Of a stretch of 64,000 nt of DNA, positions 35,216-46,798 are shown piece by piece. Within the stretch, counting starts at the first letter, position 1, and every line of letters begins with the position of its first letter. The notes under the pieces were generated by a model that saw only the letters and a list, made by a program, of their open reading frames with translations, had not been told where the DNA came from and ran no database searches. Source of the DNA: Monodelphis domestica (Eukaryota; Chordata; Mammalia; Didelphimorphia; Didelphidae); contig NC_077227.1 of the NCBI RefSeq assembly GCF_027887165.1, positions 70,691,252-70,755,251 of the forward strand, written 5' to 3'. Made by a program: the position numbers and the translations under genes.

Positions 35216-37039
35216 GGCTACATACATCTCAGCTATTATGATGAGCCCTCTGGGCACCAGTCTTCCCACATCAAACTCTGCAAAGCTTCTCCTTCCCTGG
35301 GCTGAGGCTACTCCATCACTGGACCTGAAAACAATTGGGCAGATTGGGGTCATTTAGTTACTGTCCCTTCTGTCAGCAACTTCTCTATTTTCTCTCTTCT
35401 GACCTCAAAGTCTTGTAGTTGGCTTCTTCTCCTACTCTTTCCTTCATCTGGTCTTCTCATCCCCCTTGGCTTCCAGTACCCCAAATCAGGGCCCCTTCAT
35501 AAAGTCACCTCTAATTTGTGATATGAAATTTGAACTCCAGCTCTGTTAAGTAATCATCACATATTCCCCCAAACAGATAACAGATTTATCATTTATCATT
35601 TCTATCCTTCCAAGCTCTGTAAACAACCATAGCCACAATGCTCTGCAGCCATTTAGTATTCTGTTTTCAAAGGAATCCTCTCAATATCTGTATATGATTG
35701 GTGGTTTTATCTCTGGTCCCCAAAACAGTCCATCTCTCTCTTCCAGCATTTTAATTGAAGGAGATTTGTTTCTTCTCAAGCAGTTTTTGTCAGACTTCCC
35801 CATACAAATTTTCTTTTCCTTCCTCTTTCAGCATTCAAAATATCCACATAACCAAGAAACAAAACCTTACATTTTAAAAGATTTATAATAACCATAGCTA
35901 ATGGTTTCATGAATTTCTGTGCCAAAGGGCATAAAACTCTTCTTCTGTAGCTAACCTTAGTATATAAGAATCCTTCCAAATTCTACCCTATTTAATCAAC
36001 AAGCATTCCCCATGAAATCTGGAGCAGGAAACTCCAGGTCATAGGGTCTGTGTGTCACTAGAGGGCACTGCAGCCCTTAGGGAAATCTCTATTTCCCAAA
36101 GGGTCATGGTAGGAGTGGAAATGGAATTCTTGAACCCTTTGATTCAGAAGAGTTGGGATTTGTTTGGAAAGGGTTCCAAGGGAGTCAGCTTGTTGCACTC
36201 TAGCACCAGTGTGCTCCATAGCAAGTGATGCAGGCTTGTTTACCTGTATGAGGGTCACCTGCTTGAGCCCTTTAAATGAAGAGGGTATGGTGAGTAGATT
36301 GCTAAGAAAAACTCAGGAGGAAAGAAAATTTATTAAGACGTATCAGCCAACTTTTATTCTGTCCCCTCCCAATCCCATGCCTTGCAAGCTTTTCCCATTT
36401 TCTATTCCATGTTGCTGAACAACAAATCAAACTCAAATAAAAACAGTCATATTTAAGAATTGCTAGGAGTTCCTCCTGAATATACTGTTGCCAGAAGCAG
36501 TGACAGCAGCAAGTTTGACACCTCTGGACTAGATAACCTTCAATGTGCCTTACATATTTAATCATTAGGTTTATGTGATCCAAGTCCCTCCCCCCACTCC
36601 AAAGAAGAAAGTCATCTCCAGTCCCTAATCAACCCCCCATGCAGCTCTCTTATCTTTTCCTTGGCAATGGATGGATCAATTTAGGATTTAAAACCAGAGG
36701 ATATGTCTTCCAGACAAGGAAATTTCAGTAATCCATCCACATAGAGACTAAGTAGAGGAGACAGAATTTGAACCTAGGTCCTCAACCCTCAAATATAATA
36801 TTATTTTTCCCTTTATTGTCTCAGGAAGTCAATGTAAAATTCAATCAAGTTTATTTTAATATAAAATTTGCTTTTACTTCTATTGACAAGTATAGGTACT
36901 CAAATACAGAGAAATGTACAAAAGAAAACCAGAAAAATGAAATGAAAGCAGAAAGGGAAAGGGGAAGAAGTTCTCCTACCTCTCCCCACTTTTCAGTGAT
37001 TACAAATCCATTTAATTTCTTTTATTTGCCCATCTTAGC
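35216..37039. other. intergenic, mostly unique
   Basis: About 1.8 kb without a supported gene. A faint MIR trace lies near 36735-36785 (GGAGACAGAATTTGAACCTA). Nothing else was recognised. Confidence 0.4.
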
Positions 37040-37276
37040 CTGTTGTTGTTTAAGTAATTTTCAGTCCTATTCTTCATGACCCCACTTGAGGTTTTCTTGG
37101 CAAAGATGTTGGAATGGTTTGCCATTTCCTTCTCCAACTCATTTTACAGATCAGGAAACTGAGGCAAACAGGGTCACACAGCTAGTGTCTGAGGTCAGAT
37201 TTGAACTCAGGAAGTCATATGAGTCTACCCAACTTCAGGGCTAGTCCTCTATCCACTGTATCACTTAGTTGCTCTG
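37040..37276 (-). mobile_element. RTE-tailed CORE-SINE
   Basis: Tail GTTGTTGTTTAAGTAATTTT and GGTTTTCTTGGCAAAGATGT, core CAGGAAACTGAGGCAAACAG, and head TATCCACTGTATCACTTAGT. Confidence 0.87.
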
Positions 37277-38199
37277 ACTGAAAATGCCAATTCATAACAA
37301 GTGCATTATTGACTCAACTGAGAACCCATATCCTCTTTGTTTCCCTGAATCTTTTTGACCTATACTGTTAGGTATGTGTACCTTGAATATATTGTCTTTC
37401 GTGAAGTGGTGCTAATCAAATATGTCTACTGTTCTTTTGGTTCTGCTCTCTTCACTCTTCAAAAAATGTGTATTTTAAGGACAAGAGAACCCTATGAAGG
37501 AAGGAAGTACCATGGAGATCCCTTGTCTAGTGGGGGGCCACAGCACAAGTTCCACATAAATTAAGATAGGTGTAAAGGAACAAAGTTTTCAGAGAGGTAC
37601 CCACTAGGAGAAACTGAGCTGGTCACCCTTCCAACCTGGTAGAGAGAGACCAGTGAAGAGCTAGGACTGGGTCCAGTCCAGGACCAGCCCCAAACCAGGA
37701 TGGAAAAGGAATCCTAAATGCAAGCATCATCGTTGGATCATATAACCTTTTGCTTTCTCTCCTCCTCACTCCCACTCCCAGCAAAAGAGAAACTGAATTT
37801 TGAGTATGAATGCCTGGTTTTCATGGTGACTCAGATGGCAGAAGTGTGGCCTTGGTTTTCTGTAATGGGAGGAGATTGTGCTATCTGATTTCTAACATCC
37901 CTTCCAGCTGTAAATCCTCTGGTTTTCCTAGCAAGCACAGGAAGCCTTGTTTAAAGCAGGTTTGTTGTTGTTGTTGTTGTTTAATTAAATGATGAGAGAT
38001 TGCAGAAGAAAGGGTCCACTCCCTATCTATCCCCCACCAAATATAACTCTTGAGTCACTTCTTCAAGTGAATTCAGTCTCTAAAGCACAGAGGACTCGCC
38101 TAAGGTGACACAGCCAAGAATGTGTCACAGGCTAATTTGGAACCCTGTCTTCCTTAAGTCATTACATCTCACTGCTTTACATACTAGAAGCTTAATCAG
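37277..38199. other. upstream flank of AP3B2
   Basis: Holds a GTT run at 37963-37981, an L2/MIR 3' scrap at 37885-37925 and a reverse MIR fragment at 38085-38190. Otherwise unique. Confidence 0.5.
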
Positions 38200-38615
38200 T
38201 TCACGTTGTTTCCCTCACGCCCCTCTTCCCATTATCACAGGGTAATTTTTATTCTCTCCGAGGTCTGGCTCCCCCTGCCTCCCCCGAGTGAAGAAGGAAA
38301 CCCCTAGTTGGGAAGACTGGGAACCTCCTTCTATCCCTTTAAGAGGAAGGGACGCCCTTTGGGGAGGGGGGTTTCCTTGTTCACGTGAGGATGATGTCAG
38401 AGTTCCTCGGACGGGGAGGAGCCAGGTGCCTACTGCAGTATCCACACACCCCCGCCCCGTACCCCCCTTTTCCCACTTCCTTTCCGGGCGCCTGGCCCTT
38501 TAAGAAGCTCAGCCCTGATTCTGGATCCCCAAATCCGTGCTCCAGCATCACCCAGCACACCTTGCTTCCTACACTCTCCTCCAGACCCGGCCTCGCTTTC
38601 CGGACCCTGACCACC
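38200..38615 (+). promoter_or_regulatory. AP3B2: AP3B2 promoter and 5' untranslated region, CpG-enriched
   Basis: The sequence becomes GC- and CpG-rich in the 400 bp before the AP3B2 start codon. Visible elements are a palindromic E-box CACGTG (38382-38387), an ATF/CRE-like TGATGTCA (38392-38399), a GC box around 38449 (CCCGCCCCG), an ETS-like CTTCCTTTCCGG near 38477, and two copies of CCCTTTAAGA (about 38336 and 38497) that could serve as weak TATA-like elements. The transcription start is not determinable. The reading frame of exon 1 stays open upstream to 38385. Confidence 0.65.
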
Positions 38616-38728
38616 ATGTCGGCGGCTCCAGCCTACAGCGAGGACAAGGGCGGTTCCTCCAGCCTAGGGGAGCCAGAATACGGTCACGATCCAGCCAGCG
38701 GCGGCATCTTCTCCTCCGACTACAAGCG
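38616..38728 (+). CDS. AP3B2: AP3B2 exon 1 (AP-3 complex subunit beta-2, N-terminus)
   Basis: From an ATG at 38616 (Kozak ACCACCATG) the exon encodes 37 residues, [20 protein letters not shown] then [17 protein letters not shown], plus two bases of an arginine codon. It ends at a GTGAGG donor (38729). The sequence is recognisably the N-terminus of AP3B2 (beta3B, beta-NAP). This is the large neuronal subunit of the AP-3 adaptor, which sorts cargo from endosomes into synaptic vesicles and lysosome-related organelles. AP3B1, the ubiquitous paralogue, has a clearly different N-terminus. The stretch is the acidic, disordered leader before the adaptin repeat domain. The junction with exon 2 is in frame. 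Confidence 0.96.
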
Positions 38729-39804
38729 GTGAGGCGGAGCCGGGCAGGATGGGGCACGCTGGGATGCAGGCCCCCAGCTCTGGGAGGGAGCCCTCCCTGG
38801 CCACGGGGCCCGGGATTTGTGGGGAGGGGGCGGGGCTACCAACCAAGCTCCCCTCTTACCGATGGAGCCAGGGAGAGTGATGGCTTGCTCTCTCAGCTCG
38901 ATGAGGCAAAGAGTCATTCTTGCTCCTAGATTTGCTGCCGGATTCTGCACCGTGCAAGGAGCTACTGAGCCCTTCTTCATACCTGTCCCCCTCACTCCCA
39001 CCCCATCCCTGCATCCTCCATTCAGGTCTCTTTCTCCTTCGTGGGGAGAACCTAGATCTCGGTCCCAAATTCAGGCCCGGGGTTTAATCGGACCTGGGAC
39101 CGGAAAAAGGAGCAAGGAGGGCTGGAAGAGATAGAGGGTGAGACCCAGGGCCCAGACGAGGAAAAGACATCGCCCCTATAGAGTAGAGTGGCACGAACTG
39201 GGAGGAATTATGCCAGGAGACCGCAGGTCGAGGGAATGCAAGGGGAGAGGTGGTTGATCCAGAGGGTAGAAGAGGGCCAAAGAAGAAGGCTTTTGGGGAA
39301 GGAAGGACTATACGAGGCGATCTGGGCAGAAGAAGCCCGGGGGCTGCCAGAACGGGCTGGTATCTTAGAGGAGCTCTGCTTTGGCAGGAAGGAAACTGAG
39401 ATGGGGATTTGGGGAAGAAGATATGTGATGGGGAGAATGGTTGAAGAGCTGCTTGGATGAAGATCTGGGGGCAGGAGGAAACCTGGAGGCCTGGCGGGGA
39501 GAAGAGTAAAGGAAACAGGGCAGGAGCCTGGGGACAGAGTGGTCAAGTACTTGGGAGTAATAGGACAGCAAAAGGTCTAGGAGGCCTGTGAAGGCCCCGA
39601 TGGGGTAGAGCCTGAAGCAATGGGGTCCGTCTGAGGGGATGTAGAAGTGGAGAGGCTTGTGGACAAACTGGAGGTCTAAGAGCAGAACCTAATCTCATTC
39701 TGGGACTAAAATTCCCGAGCCCTAGGGCAGGTAGGGGTCCTAGGGACCTACGGGAGCTAAATCTGTTTGCCAGACCCCACCCGGAGGGATTCCCGACCTC
39801 CAGA

Positions 39805-39827
39805 GTCAGCGCCGGACCATGGACAGC
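39805..39827 (+). promoter_or_regulatory. REST/RE1-like element with expanded half-site spacing
   Basis: Left half gtcagcgcc (39805-39813) fits the degenerate RE1 left half NTYAGMRCC at every position. Right half ggacag (39821-39826, followed by C) fits RGMSAG. The spacer is 7 bp instead of 2, moving the half-site centres to about 16 bp apart, within the 16-19 bp expanded class REST is known to bind. It lies 1.1 kb into intron 1 of a neuron-specific gene. Confidence 0.5.
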
Positions 39828-40589
39828 TCTTCCCCCGCCCCCTGCACTCAGGCCCTGCCCCACAGCCAGCTCCAGCCTGTGACGTAGGGGGTGTGGAAAA
39901 AGTAGGGATACGCAGGAGGGGAGGTGGTTTTGAGGTTCCTGCGTCTGTATCGTCCTGGTTTTGGTTCTCCCTGGGCTTTGTTGGGGATGGGGCAGCCCTC
40001 CTCGGCCTGGACGTACCTATCCCCGTTCTCCTCACTGTAGGGGGCTGGGACTTGGGCTGTCAAGATTCACCGAGAGGCGCTGCAGAGAAGAAAAATGATC
40101 CTTCCACTCCCCGAATTCGTCATCTCCTCACCCTATGGAGGGCAGAGCCGAAAATGAGGCGGGTTCCAAAGCGTTGGATTTCTAAATTACTCCTCTTTAC
40201 TCGAGGACCCCAAACTCAGATTCCTTCCCAGATGCCTTCTCTGACTTTTTATAATTCCTTTCACATATGCATCCCCTTCCCAGCTATTCCTCCCCCCAAA
40301 ATCCCTAACTAAATTCCCTCCAGGGTCTTCCTGCTTATCTCCAAGGATCCCTCTCCCCCAAACGTCCCTTTTGCTTCTAGTTTCAGTTCCAGCAGTAGAA
40401 TGGGTATAGGGCGGTGAAGGGAAGTTAACCAATCCCATTGAATATCAAAATATCAAGCTCTCATCTACTATGGAACTCTCCATCTAGAGCCCCCTAATAT
40501 CCTACTTCTGTATTCTTTAGAAGGCTTGTGTTTAGCATATTCCCTGGACTTCTGGCCACCACGCAGCTCCATCTTGTCCTTGTCTCTGC

Positions 40590-41580
40590 TTCAGTCAGTC
40601 AATAAGCATTAAGGACCTACTAAGCGCCAGCTACTGTGCTCAATAAACTCTAGGAGTACTAAGATAGAATCCTTGCTCCCAAGGAGCCTGGGGGAGATAA
40701 CATGCAAACAATATGCACAAATAAACGATGTATAGAATACATTAGAAATAATTAAAAGGGCCGGCTAGGTATCTCAGTGGATGGAGAAGACCTGGATTCA
40801 AATTTGGCCTCAGACACTTTCCAGCTATGTGTCCTTGGGCAAGTCACTTAACCTCAATTGCCTAGCCCTTGCTGCTCCTTGGAAGCCATACTTGATATGG
40901 ATTCCAAAACAAAAGGTCAGAGTTTTGAAAGAAAGAAAGAATTGAAGAAAAGTACTAGAATTAAGGAGGAGCAAGAAAAGGTAGTATATTAGTTGGGACT
41001 TAAATTAGAAGCCAAGGAAACTAGGAGTCAGAGATGAAGGAGGGAAATCATTGAAGATATGGAGGACAGTCAGTAGAAATTCCCAGTCAGGAGATGTAGT
41101 GTCTTATTCTAGGAACAGCAAAGGAGGCCAGAGTCACAGAGGGAGGGGGATTTTAAAAGGTGAGGGAAAGGAGGGATGTTGATGGGTTTTGAATGTCAAA
41201 CAGAGGACTTTAAATTTGATCCCAGAGGTGAGGGGAATCATTGGTATTTATTGAGTAAGTAATAAGGTCAGACTTTAAATGTCAGAAAAATCACTTCAGC
41301 AGCTGGATGGAGGATGGACTGGACTGGAGAGGGAGACACTTATGGCTAGGAGACCAACCAGCAAGCTATTGCAAATAGTTCAGAGATGAGATGATAAAAG
41401 CCTGTACCAGGGTGGTGTCAGTGCTAGAGGAAATAAGGAGATAGATCCTATCTTTTTAGTAGAATCAACAGGAATTGGCAAAAGATTGGATGGGGGAGAG
41501 AAGGAGAAGAGGTTGTGAGCGAGCCTGCATAATTGGGAGATTGGTGGTACCTTCAATAGTGATGTGGCAGTTAGGAAGAA
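40590..41580 (-). mobile_element. L2 LINE 3' region, interrupted by a SINE
   Basis: The left part (40590-40756) has TAAGCATTAAGGACCTACTA, CCCAAGGAGCCTGGGGGAGA. The right part (40946-41580) has TTTGATCCCAGAGGTGAGGG, AAGCTATTGCAAATAGTTCA and ACCAGGGTGGTGTCAGTGCT. These are reverse-complement L2 landmarks in order. Confidence 0.78.
40757..40945 (+). mobile_element. MAR1/WSINE1-like SINE inserted in L2
   Basis: GGCCGGCTAGGTATCTCAGT head, GGATTCAAATTTGGCCTCAG, GGGCAAGTCACTTAACCTCA and the A-rich end GAAAGAAAGAAAG. Confidence 0.85.
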
Positions 41581-42296
41581 TGTCTCCTTCATCACATCTT
41601 CTCCCAATGAAACTGTCTTATCAGAAGTCCCATCTGCCTCGTAGCCTCAACTGTGAGATTAATCATCCTTCCTGTATGATTCCTAAGGATATTTTAGTGT
41701 CCTGGGCTACTAGCCTACCTCACAGGTTTGTTACAAGGAAAGCTCTTAGAGTATTTAAGTGTGATCTATTTTTATCATCATTGTGATCATTTTTTTAATC
41801 CCAAGATCCCAGTAGTGGTCTCTCTCCAGCGTCATCTCCCATTTAGATTAAGGCAAAGTTATTCTGTGCCCCAGGACAGAAGTACACTATATGTAGTTCA
41901 TTCAGCCTTAGAACAGAGCACATTCTCATAGTTTCTGCCTTCCCTTCCTGTCCCTGAAAGTCACAGCATCCCTTGGGATTTTCTAGTGGGTTCTATTGCC
42001 CATGAAAACAGGGGACAGACAGACAGGTGTCACCCAGCAAACAAGAGGAAAGTTACAGACTAACATCAAGTCAGGTGACTCACATTAAATGTGTCCCATG
42101 GAATGTAAATGACATTCAGTCTTTTCTCAGGTCCATTGGTCCTACTGGAATAACCATAAGGAGCCTTTTATGATTGGTACTCAAGAGTCCTATGCACTAG
42201 ACTTATTCTTTGCACTAAGACCCTTTGGGGTCAGAAAAGAGGACCAAATGATAACTTTGGGTTCGTGGTCTGCTGAAATAAGACATATTTACAATT

Positions 42297-43150
42297 CAGA
42301 GAGAGATGGCTAAGTGGAAAAATGGACAAAACACTGGGCTTGGCATCTTCCTAGCTATGTGACTTTGGGCAAGACCTTTGTATGCCTAAGAAGCAGCTAA
42401 GGTGATTCAGTGGATAAAATGCTGAGTCTGGAGTACAAAAGATCTGAATTCAAATCTGTCCTCAGATACTTTCTAGCTGTGTGGCCCTCGGCAAGTCCCT
42501 TAACCTCTTATTGTCTGACAAAAGATCCACTGGAGAAGGAAAAGACAAACAACTCCAGAATCCTTACCAAGAAAACCACATGGATAGCTATGGTCTATGG
42601 GATCACAAAGAGTCAAACTCAACTGAGTGACTGAACAACAACAACATAATTCAGTTAAAAATCTAAACTTAGTAACATTCTCTCTTGTGTCTTCCCCATT
42701 CACAAAGGAAGGTTGTTATGAAGACCACAGAAAGAGCATTGGACTGAGGATTCAGAAAACCAGGGTTCTGATCCAAGAGCTGCCACCAATTAGATGTGTG
42801 ATTTCACACTGGCAACTCTTTCTAGCTCTCAATTTGTTTGTTTGTAAATTGAGAAAATAGGAATTCTTAATGTGAATTCCTTGAATTTGGGGGGAATCTG
42901 TATAGCTAGAGGGCAGCAAGATGGTACGGGACCTGGAGTCAGGAAGACTCCCATCTTCTTGAGTTCAAATCTGGCCTCAGTCACTTACTAGCTTGTGACC
43001 CTGGGCAAGGCGCTTAACCTTGTTTGCCTCTGTTTCCTGACCTGCCAAATGAAAGGAAGAAATGGCAAACTACTTCAGTATCTTTGCCAAGAAAATCCTA
43101 AATGGGGTCAGGAAGAACCAGACACTACTAAAACAACTGAACAACAATAG
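42297..43150 (+). mobile_element. cluster of four CORE-SINEs
   Basis: In order: a MIR fragment (42297-42390), an RTE-tailed SINE (42391-42650, ending GAGTGACTGAACAACAACAA), a MIR (42728-42870), and a second RTE-tailed SINE (42910-43150, with TTTGCCAAGAAAATCCTAAA and ending AACTGAACAACAAT). All are in sense orientation, so the two RTE-tailed copies show the family's true head-to-tail order. Confidence 0.82.
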
Positions 43151-43640
43151 AATGCTTGGATGGGGAAAAACCCCATATTTTTAAATTTTTGCTAATGTCT
43201 AATTAAAATTTAGCATTTTATTTCATTATAGATTTTTTAAATTATTCTGAGTAGGAGATCATGACACAAAAAAAGAAAGTTAAGGACAACTGATCTAGAA
43301 TCTCTTCAGATTTAAAGTTTCTTAATTCACTCACTAACTCTCTCATACATCCGCCATCTTTACTCCCAGGCCACCACATCACAGCCCCAAGAATTTCCAT
43401 CACTCTCTCTGCCCTAGAGTTGCTCTACCCCATCTTGATTCTTTCATCCCTCATTGCTATCCTCCAACTCCTTTTCTTCTTATATCTCCTTTCTTCTACA
43501 TCTAAATCCTTCCACGTCTCCCACCCCTATTTTACTAAAAACAAACAAAAATAAACCACAAGGTTAATTTTTTTGGTGGGAGGGATGCTTTAGTTACCAA
43601 ATAATACCTACATTTCCAACCCCCCCCCCACCACATACAA

Positions 43641-43964
43641 ATCTTCCCCCAGATTCTCTAAGAAGAAAAAGAGAAATTGGATCTGACCCCTGCTGCCCTC
43701 TCCTCCCTCCCCCTATCACTGCTTTACCATCCAGGCTCCAGCTGTCCCATAACAGCATCACATTTCTGAGTTTCCGTGGAGCTTGGGCGGGTGGAGTATC
43801 AGTGAGGACTCACTGAAGCAGGAACTGAGTCACAGATCAGCTGGGGAGAAGAGAGGAGGGAAGAGAAGAAGGAGGCGGACTTTGTCTGCCTAGGGGGAAC
43901 CCTAGTGTCTGGGACTAGATTTAGGGGTCTCCAGGGAATCTTAGAATCTGAGGCACAAAGCCTG
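43641..43964 (+). promoter_or_regulatory. candidate second AP3B2 promoter
   Basis: Repeat-free sequence directly upstream of the candidate alternative exon. It has a GC box GGGCGGG (43785-43791) and an AP-1/MARE-like TGAGTCA (43826-43832). No TATA box was seen. Support depends wholly on the exon candidate that follows. Confidence 0.3.
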
Positions 43965-44188
43965 ATGACGCCAATGCAGCGGTTTCTGCAGCTCCCAGGG
44001 ACTATGGTGAAGCCGCCCGGGAGCAGGGGGGCTGAGGAGGCAACAAGCCCTGTTCTAACCCCTGAAGGGGGGGCCCCAGCCTGGTACCAAGCCCTGCAGC
44101 CGGATGAGCTACGGCAGCTCCAGACCTCTGAAGAAGATGTATCCCCAGAAGGAGGCTCTGATGGGGCCAGCCACAGCCAGCCTCTCCG
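43965..44188 (+). CDS. candidate alternative first coding exon of AP3B2
   Basis: A frame open from 43806 to 44225 contains in-frame ATGs at 43965, 43974 and 44004. The last has the best context (A at -3, G at +4). The frame reaches SHSQPLR, where CG precedes a GTATGG donor at 44189. That is two bases into an arginine codon, exactly the phase of the normal exon 1, so splicing to exon 2 would give SHSQPLR followed by HDDLKEM. From 44004 the leader would be 61 residues plus the shared arginine, acidic and Pro/Gly-rich, and including PAWYQALQPDELRQLQTSEE. I do not recognise it as any known protein. The donor is only moderate, and GC-rich DNA keeps frames open by chance. Confidence 0.4.
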
Positions 44189-45167
44189 GTATGGTCTCAG
44201 GGTACCCTCCAGGGGACCTCCATAAATCTTGGGAGATAGCAAGGGGCCCCCTTTCAGGTTAAAACTCCCAAGGGCTGAGCTGATCTCACTCTCAAGGGGA
44301 ATCTGGCTAGGATGTGTGAAGGGAGGAGAGACGCGTTAGTTAGGATGTGGAGAAGGGGAAGAGAGATCCAAAGGGAAAAGGTGCCTGGGTTCTGGATTGT
44401 GTTAGAGGGATAAAATGCAAGGGAAGGGGTTCAAGGGTTTGCTTGTGCATGTGGAGTGGGGACACTTCCAGATCTGAAGGGGATGCAGTTTTGTACACTG
44501 TGTGCACTTGTGAAAAGAATTCTGAGATAGGAGTTGGGTTGCTTATGATGACCGTTGAGATCTCTCCATCCCTTGGACCCAGGATAATCGTTGTGGGTGG
44601 GCAACACACACTCATTGCAAGTTGAAGGACTAAGTTCTGGGAGTATCTTTCAAAGGAAAAAATTACCCAACTTATATGATTGAACAAGAGGTTAGTTACT
44701 TGGAAAGACTATAAGAGGAGGGCATTACCCTTGCCATAGAGCATAGACGAAGAGTCTATGGGAGTTGGATTTCAGTTTCCATGACCCTGCATTCACTGGC
44801 ACTTTGATGGCAGACTCCACCTACCTTCTAGGAAAAGGGCTACTGATCTCTCTTCCTCTAGGCTAGGAAGGGTTCAGAAGTCAGGAATGGAACCAGAGAG
44901 CTACAGGTCAATACAGGGTTAGCCTAGAGTGTAAAAGGATCCTTCTATAGGAGATTAATATTGCATGCCCTTAGGGGTATCATCGACTCCATCTCTCCCT
45001 CCCTCCCATGAAAGCCTAGAGTAGGCAGCAACAGGAGGGAAGGGGGAATAACTGGAGGATGTGTTAGGGGCTGCCAGATGGCCTTCCATCCCTCTAATAG
45101 ACTGTGGCTATTGGGAAGAGTGGGACAGAAGGGATCTGGGCACCTGCTTCCACACAACCCAAACCCA

Positions 45168-45850
45168 ACAAATATTTATTAATAGTCTACTACATACAAG
45201 GGACTGTACTCAGTTCTGGGCTGGTAAAAACAAGCCTGAAAACAAATCCCTGCCCTTAGTAAGTTAGCAAATATCTATAAAGTCCCTACTGTGTGCCAGT
45301 ACTGAACTGTGCCTTGGGGTGGAGAGAAAGGCAAAGAACCAGCTCACAAGGAGCTAAAAATAACAGGAGAAAATGCAAACAACCATATACAAACAAGATA
45401 AATACAGGACAAATTGGAGATAATCCACAAAGGGAAGATACTAGCATTAATGGGGTCCAGAGGAAGCTTCTTGTGGAAGGTGGGATTTGAGGTGAGACTT
45501 GAGGTCACAGAGAATCAAGCAACAATAAAAGAATAATCCAGGAAAGGTAGTTTGAAACCAAAATGTGAAAGACTTTAGATACCAAGCTGAGTAATTATAA
45601 TAATAAATAATAAATAAATATTTTTTAAATAAATAAATACCAAACTGAGGAATCTGACATTTATCTCTTGGGCAGGGAGAGCCACTGATATTTTTTGAGC
45701 AAGAGAGGTGCGTGGTCAGATCTTGGCTTTAGGAAGATTATTTTGATATCTCTATGGAAAACAGATTAGAGAAAGGAGAGACCGGTTGGTACCTGGAAAT
45801 ACAAATTAGGAGGTTATCTTCAGTGATACAGCTACGTGAGCATCAATTGG
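45168..45850 (-). mobile_element. L2 LINE 3' region
   Basis: ATATTTATTAATAGTCTACT, AAGGAGCTAAAAATAACAGG, AAGCTTCTTGTGGAAGGTGG and GTGGTCAGATCTTGGCTTTA are reverse-complement L2 landmarks. An AAT/AAAT run interrupts at 45595-45640. A further weak fragment runs to about 45990. Confidence 0.7.
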
Positions 45851-46798
45851 TAAGCATGGATTAATTATTAAGCTGGAGATACAAAGATCCAAATTCAAGT
45901 CTGCTCTTAAGGAGATGACATTTTATCAATAAAGAAATAGAGGTTAAGGGACTCCTCCACCACCATCCAGGTGAATTAGAACTCAGTTCCTCCAGCTCCA
46001 AAGCCTGCCACCCCAGCAGACAGCTATCACCCTCTAAAAAGCTGCCAGCCTGGACAACAAAGCCTGTGGGCTGCCAGTGATCAGCCTGCCTAGAGAAGAT
46101 GACTTGTGGCAGTCAGTCAGCCCCAGGAACGTTCTCCTGTGACAGTTATCATGGTGTAGCGATGGCCCTAGACTCTCCCAGGCTGTGTGGAGCTGGCACC
46201 CTGGCAGCCCTTCCAGTTGTAAACCCTACAACAAAGCGTTTGCTTGTCATCTGAAGACCTCCTGAGCTAACTTCAGGCAGATAAGCTTCTTCCCAGGATG
46301 ACTTCCAAGTCATCTTGTCTTAGACTATCTAGCAAATCCAGAGGGATCTCAACCTGAACAGGTAGAGGGAAGACCCACACCAACAAAGTCACTGCTCCTC
46401 TGGGGGTTCGAAATAAAGATTAAATTAATAGGGGTTCTTGACATCTCTGATCTGGGCACAAAATGCCTTAAAGCTTGATGAGCCCATAAAATTATTAGTC
46501 TTTTTTAGCAATAAGACAGGTCGAACTGGGATCAGCTGGCATTCACACAGACTTCCAGAGACAAGGCAGGTAAGTCATCATAGATGCTAGAAGGAAACAA
46601 GCAACTAGATGGCATCACAATGTCCAGTGTCAGGAATAGGAAACCCAAGTCTAGGCACTGGGTTTTAGGGGCAGAATTTTGGTCCCTAAAATAATTTTAG
46701 GTCCAACAAAGTATTAATTTATTATATTTGCCTATATTATTTTGTTACAAGGGAGGATTCTATTGTGGGAGAGGGTAGTATGCCATTGGGAAATTGAC

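Noticed and set aside
38616..38728. Possibility that the adaptor gene is AP3B1
   Set aside because: The leader ([26 protein letters not shown]) and [20 protein letters not shown] match AP3B2, while AP3B1 has a different leader and NEDLKQMLESNKDSAKLDAM.
38720..39001. Minus-strand frame overlapping AP3B2 exon 1
   Set aside because: It is a shadow of the GC-rich exon and first-intron sequence. No antisense gene is supported.
43739..43765. A second REST-like site around GCTGTCC in front of the candidate alternative exon
   Set aside because: Only the right half-site is present. The required left half (GGYGCYKA-type) is absent at canonical or expanded spacing.
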